From NCBI RefSeq assembly GCF_018682675.1, contig NZ_JAFMTR010000070.1, positions 1-61,951 of the forward strand: a stretch of DNA of 61,951 nucleotides. The letters are read 5' to 3'. Shown here one piece after another: positions 36,456 through 45,683 of the stretch. The stretch comes from Sphingopyxis soli. GTDB lineage: Bacteria > Pseudomonadota > Alphaproteobacteria > Sphingomonadales > Sphingomonadaceae. Numbering within the stretch: the first letter of the stretch is position 1; every line of letters begins with the position of its first letter. Below the pieces are notes generated by a model. It made no database searches, was not told where the DNA came from, and saw only the letters and a list, made by a program, of their open reading frames with translations. The position numbers and the translations under genes were made by a program.

Positions 36456-39452
36456 GTGACCGATATTTGGCGGCGCGACCGCCTGCCCGAGATAGTCCGG
36501 TCGATGGCCGCGCGACCCCGCCACGAGGCGCTTCGCGGCCTGGTCACCGAGCTGCTGCGCGAGGGTTTTGGAGCGGCGTTCAGCGAACTTGAACATGAGC
36601 GCTATCTCGTCGACAACAGCGGCCGCGTCGATGTCGCCTGGGGCGCCACGGTCATCGAATTGAAGACCGATCTCCGCCGCGAAGAACGCGACGTCGTCGC
36701 CCGCATGCCCGATTATCTGGCCGACGCCTGCGGCCGGAGTGCACCTGGCCGTACGACTGTCGGCCTCGCGACCGATGGCGCGACTTTGCTCGCCTACGCG
36801 CTCGATCGCGGCGCCCTCGCGCAGATCGGTCGCTACGACGTCGAACCCGACCATCCCGAACGCCTGCTGAGCTGGCTCGAACCGCTCCTCGCTCCTGTGC
36901 CGGAGGTCATGCCGACCCCGATCGCTGTCGCCCTCACCTTCGGCCGGTACAGCCTTGCCTTTGGCCGTGACCATGCGGAACTTCAGCGCCTCTGGGCCGA
37001 GATCGGCGATCATCCCGAAGTCCGGCTGAAGCGCGACCTGTGGGACGGGTTGCTGCGCCAGGTTTATGGCGACGACGTCGGCAGCGACGCCTTGTTCCTG
37101 CAGCACACCTATCTGACGATATTGGTGAAAGCGATCGCGGCGCGCGTGCTCGATCTGGCGGTCGACGATCCGGCCGAGATGCTGTCGGGCCGGCTGCTCG
37201 CGAACGAAGGCATCATCGGCGCCGTCGAGGCCGATTTTTTCGACTGGCCGCTGCTCGCCGAAGGCGGCGACGCGCTGGTGCGCCGTCTTGCGGCGGAAAC
37301 GGTGCGCTTCCGCCTGCGCGACGTCGAGGTCGATGTGCTAAAGAGCCTCTACGAAAGCCTCATCGACCCCGACGAACGCCACGATCTCGGCGAATATTAT
37401 ACACCCGACTGGCTGGCGGCGCGCGTCGTCGCTGCCGCGGTCCCGCGCCCGCTGGAGCAGCGTGTGCTCGATCCGTCCTGCGGCTCGGGAACCTTCCTCT
37501 TCCATGCGATCCGCCGCCTGATCGCGGCCGGCCGCGAAGCCGGTGTGCCGCCTGCCGAGATCGTCGCCACCTGCGCCGAGCGCGTCTTCGGGATCGACGT
37601 CCATCCCGTCGCGGTCGCGCTCGCGCGCGTCACCTGGCTGCTTGCGCTCGGCGACTTGGTCCAGGATCGCCCGCCGACGCTCAGCGTCCCCGTCTTCATG
37701 GGCGATTCGATGCAATGGAGCCTGCGCCCGCTCGGCGCATCGGCCGAAGTGCTCGTCGATGTGCCGCCCAACGACCCGCCGCTGCGCATTCCCGCGGGCC
37801 TCGCCAGCGACCAGACGTTATTCGAGCGTGCGCTCGACGAACTCAACCGCGGGCTCGACACGCTCGCCGAGCCCGAAACGGTGCAGGCGGCAATCCTCCG
37901 CGAGGGCGCCACGGCCGAGGACGCGGCGCTGCTCGCACGCACCTTTTCGCAGTTGAAGCAGCTCTTCCTCGACGGCCGCAACCACATCTGGACCTTCATC
38001 CTGCGCAACCTGCTGCGCCCGGTGTGGCTGTCGCATCCCGATCACCGCGCCGATGTGCTGATCGGCAATCCGCCCTGGATCGTCTACCGCCACCTCAGCG
38101 CCGAGATGAAGGACCGGCTGCGCGAGGCGCTGCAAAGCTATAATCTGTGGGTCGGCGGCAGCCTCGCCACCCATCAGGACATGTTCGCCCTGTTCTGGGC
38201 GCGCGGCGCCGAACGCTATTTGCGCGACGGTGGTTCGCTGGCGCTCGTGCTCCCTTACGCGGCGCTCAACGCCCCTGCCTTTGCCGCCATGCGCGACGGC
38301 AGCATGCAGCGCGTTCAGGTTGCGATCACAGGCGGCTGGGGCCTCGAGCGCGCCTGGCCGATCTTCGGCGCGCAGTCGGGCAGCAGCACGACCAGCACCT
38401 GTGTGCTGTTCGGCCAGCGCGACCGGACGGGCGGCCCGCCTGCCGAGATCGATCGCTGGGTGGGCGTGCTGCCCCGACGTGACGCCAGCGAGGCCGAGGC
38501 AGCAGAAGCGCTGGAACATGTGCGCGCCGCCTGGCCCCGCCCGCGCACGCTGATTGCCGCATCGCCATATCGCAGACGCTTTCGGCAGGGGGCAACCCTT
38601 ACGCCGCGTCGGTTCTTTTTGGTCGAGCATGCAGCTGCAGGGCGCTTGCAAAGTCGGCGCGATGCACCGCGTCTGCGGGGTCGCGTCGGCAATCTCGACA
38701 AGCGGCCGTGGACGACCGTCGAGCCGCCCGAGGGGCCGGTCGAGCGCCCCTTCGTGCGCCGGATCGCATTGGGCGAGTCCATCGCACCCTATCGCCTTCT
38801 CGATTTCGCGACCGGCGTCGTTCCGATGGAAGAGGGAGCGATCCTGACCGCCGCCAGCGCGGAGGCTCACGGGCACCGCGGACTGGCAGCCTGGCTGCGC
38901 GACGCCGAGGCGAAGTGGAACGAACACAGCAACAAGGACGTCCAAGGCAATGCTCGCATGTCGCTAGCTGAACGCGTCGATGCGATGGGCACAATGCGGG
39001 CACAAGGCAACCGCGCGCCAATACGCATTCTCTACACCAAGGCGGGAACACGCCTGAGCGCATGCTGGCTCGATGACGATGACGTCATCGTCGACCACAA
39101 GGCTTATTGGTCGGCCGCCAACTCGCTCGAAGAAGCCGCTTATGTAGCTGCCGTTCTGAACACGGCGATCGTGCTCGATCGGGTCAAGGATCTTCAGCCG
39201 GTCGGGCAGCGCGATCCGCGCGATTTCGACAATTTGGTCTGGACCTTGCCGATTCCCGAGTTCGATGCGAACGATGCTGTGCATGTCGATCTCGCCGCCG
39301 CCGCGCTGCACGCCGCCGACGTGTCGGCGCGTGTTGCATTGCCCGACGACGCGCATTTCACCACCAAGCGGCGTCTGATCCGACTGGCGCTGGAAGCCGA
39401 TGGGGTCGCGGAAACGATCGAACGGCTCGTCGATGCGCTGCTCCCGCTCTGA
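36456..39452 (+). CDS. Single-chain restriction-modification enzyme (type IIG-like)
   Basis: A 998-residue protein. Near the N-terminus RVDVAWGATVIELKTD gives a PD-(D/E)xK nuclease pattern: Asp59, then Glu68-Leu-Lys70. A helical region follows, then an N6-adenine methyltransferase domain with motif I VLDPSCGSGTF (337-347) and catalytic NPPW (538-541); YYTP at about 314 is the usual motif X region. The last 400 residues should hold the target recognition domain. Nuclease, methyltransferase and specificity in one chain is the type IIG/IIL plan, so it would both cut and protect DNA at its own site. Start is GTG 36456 with GAGGTGA upstream. No separate hsdS or methylase is present. Confidence 0.85.
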   Translation: MTDIWRRDRLPEIVRSMAARPRHEALRGLVTELLREGFGAAFSELEHERYLVDNSGRVDVAWGATVIELKTDLRREERDVVARMPDYLADACGRSAPGRTTVGLATDGATLLAYALDRGALAQIGRYDVEPDHPERLLSWLEPLLAPVPEVMPTPIAVALTFGRYSLAFGRDHAELQRLWAEIGDHPEVRLKRDLWDGLLRQVYGDDVGSDALFLQHTYLTILVKAIAARVLDLAVDDPAEMLSGRLLANEGIIGAVEADFFDWPLLAEGGDALVRRLAAETVRFRLRDVEVDVLKSLYESLIDPDERHDLGEYYTPDWLAARVVAAAVPRPLEQRVLDPSCGSGTFLFHAIRRLIAAGREAGVPPAEIVATCAERVFGIDVHPVAVALARVTWLLALGDLVQDRPPTLSVPVFMGDSMQWSLRPLGASAEVLVDVPPNDPPLRIPAGLASDQTLFERALDELNRGLDTLAEPETVQAAILREGATAEDAALLARTFSQLKQLFLDGRNHIWTFILRNLLRPVWLSHPDHRADVLIGNPPWIVYRHLSAEMKDRLREALQSYNLWVGGSLATHQDMFALFWARGAERYLRDGGSLALVLPYAALNAPAFAAMRDGSMQRVQVAITGGWGLERAWPIFGAQSGSSTTSTCVLFGQRDRTGGPPAEIDRWVGVLPRRDASEAEAAEALEHVRAAWPRPRTLIAASPYRRRFRQGATLTPRRFFLVEHAAAGRLQSRRDAPRLRGRVGNLDKRPWTTVEPPEGPVERPFVRRIALGESIAPYRLLDFATGVVPMEEGAILTAASAEAHGHRGLAAWLRDAEAKWNEHSNKDVQGNARMSLAERVDAMGTMRAQGNRAPIRILYTKAGTRLSACWLDDDDVIVDHKAYWSAANSLEEAAYVAAVLNTAIVLDRVKDLQPVGQRDPRDFDNLVWTLPIPEFDANDAVHVDLAAAALHAADVSARVALPDDAHFTTKRRLIRLALEADGVAETIERLVDALLPL

Positions 39453-39469
39453 CCGAGCCGGAAGACCCT

Positions 39470-40039
39470 TCACCCAACCTCCCGCCACTCCCCCAACCCC
39501 AAACCCCCAATCTCCCACCCCCCGATCCGCCACCGCACCAGCCGCAGCGTCGGGAACCCAACCGCGGCCGTCATCCGGCGCACCTGGCGGTTGCGGCCTT
39601 CGGTGATGGTGAGTTCGATCCAACTATCTGCCACGCTCTTGCGGTATCGCACCGGCGGGTCGCGGTCCCACAGCGTCGGCGCCTCGATGCGGCGGACCAC
39701 CGCGGGGCGGGTCGGGCCGTCGTTCAGCGTGACGCCGCGGGCGAGCGCCGCCAGCGCGGCGTCGTCGGGCTCGCCCTCGACCTGCGCGAGGTAGGTTTTG
39801 GGCGTCTTGTGCTTCGGCGACGATATCCGCGCCTGCAGCGCGCCGTCGTCGGTCAGGATCAGCAGGCCTTCACTATCCTTGTCGAGCCGCCCGGCGGGAT
39901 AGACGCCGGGCACGTCGATATAGTCGGACAGCGTCGCGCGCGGGCCGTCGGCGGGGGCGGTCATGCCCCCCATCCCTCGCCTGTCGGTGAACTGTGACAG
40001 CACGCCGTAGGGCTTGTTGAACAGGATGAGCCGTCCCAA
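39470..40039 (-). CDS. 23S rRNA pseudouridine synthase, RluE/RsuA family
   Basis: A 189-residue RsuA-type pseudouridine synthase. The catalytic Asp is in [32 protein letters not shown] and [16 protein letters not shown] are conserved family motifs. It lacks an N-terminal S4 domain, as RluE does, and RluE modifies 23S rRNA at U2457. No ATG fits: the best start is TTG at 40039, with AGGAG 8 bases upstream; the frame to 40300 runs through unrelated sequence. It converges on the RM gene with only 17 bases between the stops. Confidence 0.88.
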   Translation of the reverse strand: MGRLILFNKPYGVLSQFTDRRGMGGMTAPADGPRATLSDYIDVPGVYPAGRLDKDSEGLLILTDDGALQARISSPKHKTPKTYLAQVEGEPDDAALAALARGVTLNDGPTRPAVVRRIEAPTLWDRDPPVRYRKSVADSWIELTITEGRNRQVRRMTAAVGFPTLRLVRWRIGGWEIGGLGLGEWREVG

Positions 40040-40321
40040 CGCCTTCTCCTCGCGGAATGGAGATGCGCCACCCGATGCGGAGGACAGACGTGCATCGGAC
40101 CGGAGCGACGGACGACTCCCCGCCGCTGGCGCGACGCCGTGATGCGCTGCTCGTCCGCAAGATTCAAGCGCCGCCGGCTTATCCTGACGTACATTCCCGG
40201 GCAGGGTGCCGGGAGTCACGCGCCTCCCGACACGATCCATCTCCTGACGATGCCATTTTTCGCAGTCCGGTGACGGGTCCCCGCCTTCGCGGGGACACAC
40301 ATTCCCCTTTCGTCGGCGACG
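40040..40321. other. Intergenic region with CCCCGCGAAGGCGGGG palindrome
   Basis: A 282-base gap between the pseudouridine synthase start and the typA stop. It contains a perfect hairpin GTCCCCGC-CTTC-GCGGGGAC (40277-40296), the same palindrome type as in the repeats near 7375 and 13984. No T-run follows, so termination is uncertain. No gene is visible. Confidence 0.6.
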
Positions 40322-42154
40322 TTACGCCGCTTCCTTCTTGCGGCTCGCCTTTTTGCGCTCGTGCGGGTCGAGGATCGCCTTGCGGATGCGGATGTTCTTC
40401 GGGGTCACCTCGACCATTTCGTCATCGTCGATATAGGCGATCGCCTGTTCCAGCGTCATGCGCTTCGGCGGGGTCAGGCGGATCGCGTCGTCCTTGCCCG
40501 TCGAACGGAAGTTCGTGAGCTGCTTCGACTTCATCGGGTTGACTTCCAGATCCTCGGGCTTGGCATTCTCGCCGATGATCATGCCCTCGTACAGCGCCTC
40601 GCCGGGCGAGACGAACAGGATGCCGCGCTCTTCGAGCGGGCCGAGCGCATAGGCGACGGCTTCGCCATTGCCGTTCGAGATGAGGACGCCGTTCTTGCGC
40701 CCCTCGATCACGCCCTTGTAGGGCCCGTATTTCTCGAACAACCGGTTCATGATCCCGGTGCCGCGCGTGTCGGACAGGAATTCGCCGTGATAGCCGATCA
40801 GGCCGCGCGACGGGCCGCTGAAGGTGATGCGCGTCTTGCCGCCGCCCGACGGACGCATGTCGGTGAGGTCGGCCTTGCGGATCTGCATCTTCTCGACGAC
40901 CGTGCCGCTATGCTCGTCGTCGACGTCGATGACGACGGTTTCATAGGGTTCGGTGCGCGCGCCGCTCTCGTCGGTGCCGTAGAGCACCTTCGGGCGGCTG
41001 ATGCCGAGTTCGAAGCCCTCGCGGCGCATCGTCTCGATCAGCACGCCGAGCTGGAGCTCGCCGCGGCCCGCGACATCGAAGCTGTCCTTGTCGGCGCTTT
41101 CGGTGATGCGGATCGCGACGTTCGTCTCGGCTTCGCGCAGCAGGCGGTCGCGGATCATGCGGCTCGTCACCTTGCTGCCCTCGCGGCCCGCCATCGGGCT
41201 GTCGTTGACGGCAAAGCGCATCGACAAGGTCGGCGGATCGATCGGCTGCGCGGCGATCGGCTCGCTGACGCTGGTGTCGGCGATCGTGTTCGCGACGGTC
41301 GCATTGGTCAGGCCCGCGATCGCGACGATGTCGCCCGCTTTCGCTTCCTCGACGGGCACGCGGTCGAGGCCGCGAAACGCCAGCAGCTTCGACGCGCGGC
41401 CGGCTTCGATCACCTTGCCGTCCATGTCGAGCGCGTGGATCGGCTGGTTCACCTTGACCGTGCCCGACTGGACGCGGCCGGTCAGGATGCGGCCGATGAA
41501 ATTGTCGCGGTCGAGCAGCGTCGCAAGGAAGGTGAAGGGCGCATCGACGGGCAGGCCCGGTTCGGGGACGTGCCGGACGATCGTTTCGAACAGCGGGGTC
41601 AGGTCGCCCTCGCGCGCGTCGGGGCTTTCGGAGGCATAGCCGCCGCGGCCCGAGGCATAGAGGATCGGGAAATCGAGCTGCTCGTCATTGGCTTCGAGCG
41701 TCAGGAACAGCTCGAACACCTCGTCGAGCACCTCGGCGGCGCGCGCGTCGCTGCGGTCGATCTTGTTGACGACGACGATCGGCTTCAGGCCGAGCGCGAG
41801 CGCCTTGCCGGTCACGAACTTGGTCTGCGGCATCGGGCCTTCGGCGGCGTCGACGAGCAGGATGACGCCGTCGACCATGGAGAGGATACGCTCGACCTCG
41901 CCGCCGAAGTCGGCGTGGCCCGGCGTGTCGACGATGTTGATGCGCGTCGCGTCGTCGCCTTCCCCCCACTCGACCGATGTGCACTTCGCCAGAATCGTGA
42001 TCCCGCGTTCTTTCTCCAAGTCATTGGAATCCATGGCCCTTTCCTCGACACGCTGGTTGTCGCGGAAGGTGCCCGACTGGCGAAAAAGCTGGTCAACGAG
42101 GGTGGTTTTGCCATGATCGACGTGGGCAATAATGGCGATATTGCGCAAAGACAT
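40322..42154 (-). CDS. typA: Translational GTPase TypA/BipA
   Basis: A 610-residue ribosome-associated GTPase. G-motifs are intact: [12 protein letters not shown] (P-loop), the switch region [23 protein letters not shown] and [13 protein letters not shown]. The C-terminal region with [19 protein letters not shown] and [12 protein letters not shown] is typical of BipA. It is normal length and ends in a basic tail ([13 protein letters not shown]). It supports ribosome assembly and translation under stress and cold in other bacteria. It stands alone. Confidence 0.97.
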   Translation of the reverse strand: MSLRNIAIIAHVDHGKTTLVDQLFRQSGTFRDNQRVEERAMDSNDLEKERGITILAKCTSVEWGEGDDATRINIVDTPGHADFGGEVERILSMVDGVILLVDAAEGPMPQTKFVTGKALALGLKPIVVVNKIDRSDARAAEVLDEVFELFLTLEANDEQLDFPILYASGRGGYASESPDAREGDLTPLFETIVRHVPEPGLPVDAPFTFLATLLDRDNFIGRILTGRVQSGTVKVNQPIHALDMDGKVIEAGRASKLLAFRGLDRVPVEEAKAGDIVAIAGLTNATVANTIADTSVSEPIAAQPIDPPTLSMRFAVNDSPMAGREGSKVTSRMIRDRLLREAETNVAIRITESADKDSFDVAGRGELQLGVLIETMRREGFELGISRPKVLYGTDESGARTEPYETVVIDVDDEHSGTVVEKMQIRKADLTDMRPSGGGKTRITFSGPSRGLIGYHGEFLSDTRGTGIMNRLFEKYGPYKGVIEGRKNGVLISNGNGEAVAYALGPLEERGILFVSPGEALYEGMIIGENAKPEDLEVNPMKSKQLTNFRSTGKDDAIRLTPPKRMTLEQAIAYIDDDEMVEVTPKNIRIRKAILDPHERKKASRKKEAA

Positions 42155-42297
42155 GCGGAGAGGGCCTTGATGGGAGGGGGCAGCGCAATGGCGCCGCGAA
42201 ACGCCGCGCCCCTAACAGAAGCGCTGCTGCATCGCAACAAAATTGCCAACGCGCTGCCTCAAGGCGCAGCGCCTGCGCCGATGGGCGCGCCGCCCCG

Positions 42298-42849
42298 TTA
42301 CGCCAGCCGGACCTCGGGTTCGACCCAGCCTTGCGCCTGCGGACCGGCTGCGATCGCCGCCTCGATCCGCGCGATCCCGTCGGTGATCTTTGCCGCATTG
42401 GCGCAAATGCCGCCACACGCCTCTTGCAGGGCTTTCAGCGCCGCGAGCTGTTCGGTCGCCTTTTCCGTCTTGCCCAGCGTCGCCTGCGCAATGCCGAGGT
42501 CGCGCCGCGCGTCGATCATCTTTTCGTCATAGCGCAGCGCTGTCTCGAACGGCTTGACCGCGCGCGCGTAATCGCCTTGCGCCATCAGGCTGGCGCCGAG
42601 CAGATAATTGGCCTGCGGATTCTTCGGCACCGCCGCGACGATCTTGCGAAACGCCTTTGCGGCTGCGGCGTAATCGCCCGTCGCATAGGCGTCGGCACCC
42701 GCCTGATAGTCGGCGGTCGGATCATAAGCGGCCGCAATCTGGTCGGGGGTCGAACCTCCCCCGCCGACGTCTCCGTCCGCCGCGACGGCTGGCGGCGCGG
42801 CAAACAATGCGCAGGCCGCGAACAGGCCAAACGAAGACCGATAGTGCAT
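42298..42849 (-). CDS. Exported TPR-repeat protein
   Basis: A 183-residue protein with a signal peptide (MHYRSSFGLFAACALFAAPPAVA) and at least two tetratricopeptide repeats (YQAGADAYATGDYAAAAKAF, NPQANYLLGASLMAQGDYA) followed by a third partial one. TPRs make protein contacts; the partner is unknown. ATG 42849 has GGAGAGG 7 bases upstream, which decides it over the longer frame to 42966. It lies 64 bases downstream of the nucleosidase gene. Confidence 0.85.
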   Translation of the reverse strand: MHYRSSFGLFAACALFAAPPAVAADGDVGGGGSTPDQIAAAYDPTADYQAGADAYATGDYAAAAKAFRKIVAAVPKNPQANYLLGASLMAQGDYARAVKPFETALRYDEKMIDARRDLGIAQATLGKTEKATEQLAALKALQEACGGICANAAKITDGIARIEAAIAAGPQAQGWVEPEVRLA

Positions 42850-42913
42850 GACGACCTCTCCCATGGCCGAGTCAAGCCGCGAGGCTAACACAGCCGGGGT
42901 CCGCGGGAAATGG

Positions 42914-43564
42914 TCAGATCGCCGCGACCAGCCGTTCGATCTCGCGCCCCGCCGAATGCGCCGCACGTGCGAGATTGCCGTGAAAATCGTCCGCGCTGTC
43001 GCCGTTGGCTTCGTCGGTCACCGCCTTGATCGCCGCCCACGGCTTGCCAAGCCGCGCCGCCACCTGGGCAACCGCGCCGACCTCCATATCGACCAATGTC
43101 GCGCCGAGCGATTTGAGGTCGGCCGCGGCGTCGGGACAAGCGACAAAGCTGTCGCCGCTCGCGATCCGTGCGTGCGGCAGGCCGAGCCCCGGGTCGGGCA
43201 TCGCCGCGAAATGCGCTTCGCCCGCTTCGCCGATCGGCCACTCGCCCGCGCGGTAACGGCGGAACCGGCCGGGCTCATTCGCGCCATAATCATGCTGCAC
43301 CGCCTCGGCGAGCCAGTATGCGCCGGGCGCCGCGCCCAGCGACCCGCAAGTGCCGCTCATCAGCAGCAGGTCAGCATCGCCGCCGAGCATCCCGGCGGCC
43401 AGCGCGGCATTGACCTTGCCGAGGCCCGAGATGGCGATAGTCAAATCATGGCCGTGCGCGGTCAGGCGGCGCACGGCGAAGGGGCTGTCGTCTTTCACGC
43501 CCGCGTCGGCAAACAACGCATCGCCCTCTTCGGGAAGTGCGGCGAGGATCAGGATCTTGGCCAT
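42914..43564 (-). CDS. mtnN: 5'-methylthioadenosine/S-adenosylhomocysteine nucleosidase-like
   Basis: A 216-residue nucleoside phosphorylase-fold protein. LILAALPEEGDAL at the N-terminus, LLMSGTCGSLGAAPG, ARIASGDSFVACP, VDMEVGAVAQVAARLGKP (with the catalytic Glu) and AVTDEANGDS (catalytic Asp) match the MTA/SAH nucleosidase group. It would split MTA or SAH to adenine and a ribose derivative. Other purine-salvage phosphorylases share this fold, so the exact substrate is not certain. Confidence 0.83.
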   Translation of the reverse strand: MAKILILAALPEEGDALFADAGVKDDSPFAVRRLTAHGHDLTIAISGLGKVNAALAAGMLGGDADLLLMSGTCGSLGAAPGAYWLAEAVQHDYGANEPGRFRRYRAGEWPIGEAGEAHFAAMPDPGLGLPHARIASGDSFVACPDAAADLKSLGATLVDMEVGAVAQVAARLGKPWAAIKAVTDEANGDSADDFHGNLARAAHSAGREIERLVAAI

Positions 43565-43639
43565 GGCGGTTGTGTAGCGACCGCAAGGCCGGATGGAAGA
43601 GGATTCGCGTGGAGATGGCGCCAGCCGACCGGCTTGCGC

Positions 43640-44158
43640 CTATAAAAGCCCCGCCGCCCGGATCGCCGCCAGCGCATTCTCGAGCCGCTCGTTGCCGTCG
43701 CCATCGACCCACGCCCAGCGCAGGTTCCGCCGCTCGAGCTCGCCGATCGCAACGTCCATGAACTGGCGCCGCGCGAGGTCGCTTCCGAACAGGCGCGTAC
43801 CGTCCTCCTCCCACGGCAGATCCATCGCCGGGACGAGATAGAGGTCGGCGGGCTCGTCCCACAGGTCGATCTCCGGCAATCGCCTGCCGAGCAGCATCAC
43901 CGCCCAGGCCTGCGTCATCAGCGGGTCGGTGTCCGACACCAGCCATCCGGGATTTTGCGCCAGCGCCGCCCGCGTCGCCGCGACATGGCCGTCGAAGATC
44001 GCGAGCAGGTCGATCTCGTCGAACTCGGTGCCGTGCGCCTCGGCATAGGTGCGGCCGTATTCGGGAACGACGAGCGCGCCGAGGCGAAAGGCGAGCCGCG
44101 GCGCGAGCGTCGACTTGCCGGTGCTCTCGGCGCCGTGAAGGCAGATATGGCGCGTCAT
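43640..44158 (-). CDS. NadR-type ATPase / nicotinamide riboside kinase
   Basis: A 172-residue P-loop protein (HGAESTGKSTLA, residues 9-20) matching the C-terminal kinase domain of NadR, which phosphorylates nicotinamide riboside to NMN. VVPEYGRTYAEAHG and VSDTDPLMTQAWAVMLLG are typical of the family. It lacks NadR's N-terminal adenylyltransferase and DNA-binding domains. It overlaps the preceding pnuC gene by 4 bases (ATGA), which supports the substrate call, since PnuC imports nicotinamide riboside and needs a kinase to trap it. Confidence 0.88.
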   Translation of the reverse strand: MTRHICLHGAESTGKSTLAPRLAFRLGALVVPEYGRTYAEAHGTEFDEIDLLAIFDGHVAATRAALAQNPGWLVSDTDPLMTQAWAVMLLGRRLPEIDLWDEPADLYLVPAMDLPWEEDGTRLFGSDLARRQFMDVAIGELERRNLRWAWVDGDGNERLENALAAIRAAGLL

Positions 44159-44724
44159 TCGGGGATCGCGCCGGTCAAAGCCGCGCGACGCCACTGGATC
44201 AGTCCATCGATCGACAGGCCGAGCAGCACGACATAGACCGCGCTCGTCGCATAGAGGCCGCGCCACGCGAACAGCGGCACCGCGATCAGGTCGACGGCGA
44301 TCCACAGCCACCAGCTTTCGACCCTGCGGCGCGCGAGCAGCCATTGCGCGGTGATACTCATCATCGCGATGGCGCCGTCGATCCATGGCGCCGCGGCATC
44401 GGTGAAGCGGTGCATTGCGCTGCTCCAGGCGATCCACGCGGTGAAAGTGACGCTGCCCCAGATCCAGCGTGCGCGATCGCTCAGCCAGCCGACCGGAATA
44501 CCGCTGTCCGCGCGCGCCCGCACCCACGCGAAAAGGCCGTAAAGATTGAGGATGAAGAAGAATCCCTGCAGCAGCATGTCGCTGTAAAGCTTCGCCTCGA
44601 AAAAGACGAAGGCATAAAGGCTGACGGCGACGAGCGCGAACGGATAGTTCCACACGCTGCGCAGCGCGACGAGCGCGACATTGACGAGGACCAGCCCAGC
44701 GGCCAGCCATTCGATCCAGCTCAT
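44155..44724 (-). CDS. pnuC: Nicotinamide riboside transporter PnuC
   Basis: A 189-residue inner-membrane protein with about 6-7 helices and the PnuC pattern: WIEWLAAGLVLVNVALVA, SVWNYPFALVAVSLYAFVFFEAKLYSDM and FILNLYGLFAWV (the NxxG/W-rich region of PnuC), then SWWLWIAVDLIAVPLF. PnuC is a facilitated carrier for nicotinamide riboside; some homologues carry thiamine (PnuT). The adjacent NadR-type kinase favours nicotinamide riboside. ATG 44724 overlaps the crtB stop by 4 bases. No THI-box-like leader can exist because there is no untranslated gap. Confidence 0.9.
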   Translation of the reverse strand: MSWIEWLAAGLVLVNVALVALRSVWNYPFALVAVSLYAFVFFEAKLYSDMLLQGFFFILNLYGLFAWVRARADSGIPVGWLSDRARWIWGSVTFTAWIAWSSAMHRFTDAAAPWIDGAIAMMSITAQWLLARRRVESWWLWIAVDLIAVPLFAWRGLYATSAVYVVLLGLSIDGLIQWRRAALTGAIPE

Positions 44725-45683
44725 CCAGGCGCCTCTTCTGTCCGAGGACGCGTCCACAGGCCGTCGCGGCTGATCCGGCGTTGCGGCGGGCGGCGGAGGA
44801 CCGACCAGCCGGCCCGCGCCACCCAGCCGAGCTTGGCGAGACGCGAGGTCCCCGCGCGGTGGTCCCACGCATGGTCGCCGCGCGCGCGGACCTCGCGCGC
44901 GATGTCGCCATAGATGCCCGCCGCGGCGAGCACCGCCCAGCGGCTGCGCGGCGGCAGCTTGCGCGCGCCCCAGCGCGCCGACGCCTCATATTCTCCGGCC
45001 ATTTCGGCGAGCCATTTCGCCATCACCGCGAGCCGCGGGCGATAGGCGGGGTGCATATGCTGGCCGGGCGGAATGTCGAGCTCGACCATCCAGTCGACGG
45101 GCAGGTAGCAGCGATCGGCGGCAGCATCCTCGGCCACGTCGCGCGCGATGTTTGCGAGCTGGAAGGCGATGCCGAGGTCGGAGGCGCGGTCGAGCGTGGT
45201 TGTGTCCTTGGGATCGATCCCCATGACCAGCGCCATCGCGACGCCGACGGCGCCCGCGACATGATAGCTGTAGCGCAGCAGGTCGGCCTCGCTGCGCGGA
45301 CGCCAGTCCTGTGCATCGAGTTCGAACCCGGCGACGATATCGTCGATCACCCCGCGCGGAATATCGATCTGGGTGAGCAGGAAGCCGAGCGCGTCGAACG
45401 CAGGCTCGCCGGTCGGCTCGCCGGCGAAGGCTTTGCCGGTCTGCGCGCGGATATGCGCGACGGCCGCGGCGGGATCGTGGCCCGGCCGCATCGTTCCGCC
45501 ATGATCCTGTCCGTCGGTCAAATCGTCGGCGGCGCGGCACCAGGCGTAGAGCAGCCACACCCTCTCGCGGGTGATGCGGTCGAACAGCTGGCTGGCGAGC
45601 GCGAAGCTTTTCGATCCGCGCGCGATGCTGTCGTGCGCGAAACCGTGGAGAGCCTGCGCGTCATAGGCCCCCTCCCCGATCAT
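44721..45683 (-). CDS. crtB: Phytoene synthase
   Basis: A 320-residue head-to-head prenyl synthase joining two geranylgeranyl diphosphates to phytoene, the first committed step of C40 carotenoid synthesis. The two Asp-rich substrate motifs are present: DDLTDGQD in the first half and NIARDVAEDAAADRCYLP in the second. RGSKSFALASQLF is the N-terminal signature. ATG 45683 (MIGEGAYDAQ) overlaps the stop of the LOG gene by one base (TAATG); the longer frame to 46244 is an artefact. It is coupled downstream to pnuC by ATGA. Confidence 0.95.
   Translation of the reverse strand: MIGEGAYDAQALHGFAHDSIARGSKSFALASQLFDRITRERVWLLYAWCRAADDLTDGQDHGGTMRPGHDPAAAVAHIRAQTGKAFAGEPTGEPAFDALGFLLTQIDIPRGVIDDIVAGFELDAQDWRPRSEADLLRYSYHVAGAVGVAMALVMGIDPKDTTTLDRASDLGIAFQLANIARDVAEDAAADRCYLPVDWMVELDIPPGQHMHPAYRPRLAVMAKWLAEMAGEYEASARWGARKLPPRSRWAVLAAAGIYGDIAREVRARGDHAWDHRAGTSRLAKLGWVARAGWSVLRRPPQRRISRDGLWTRPRTEEAPG

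Noticed and set aside
40361..42532. A 723-codon open frame opposite typA
   Set aside because: No motifs; typA is complete on the other strand.
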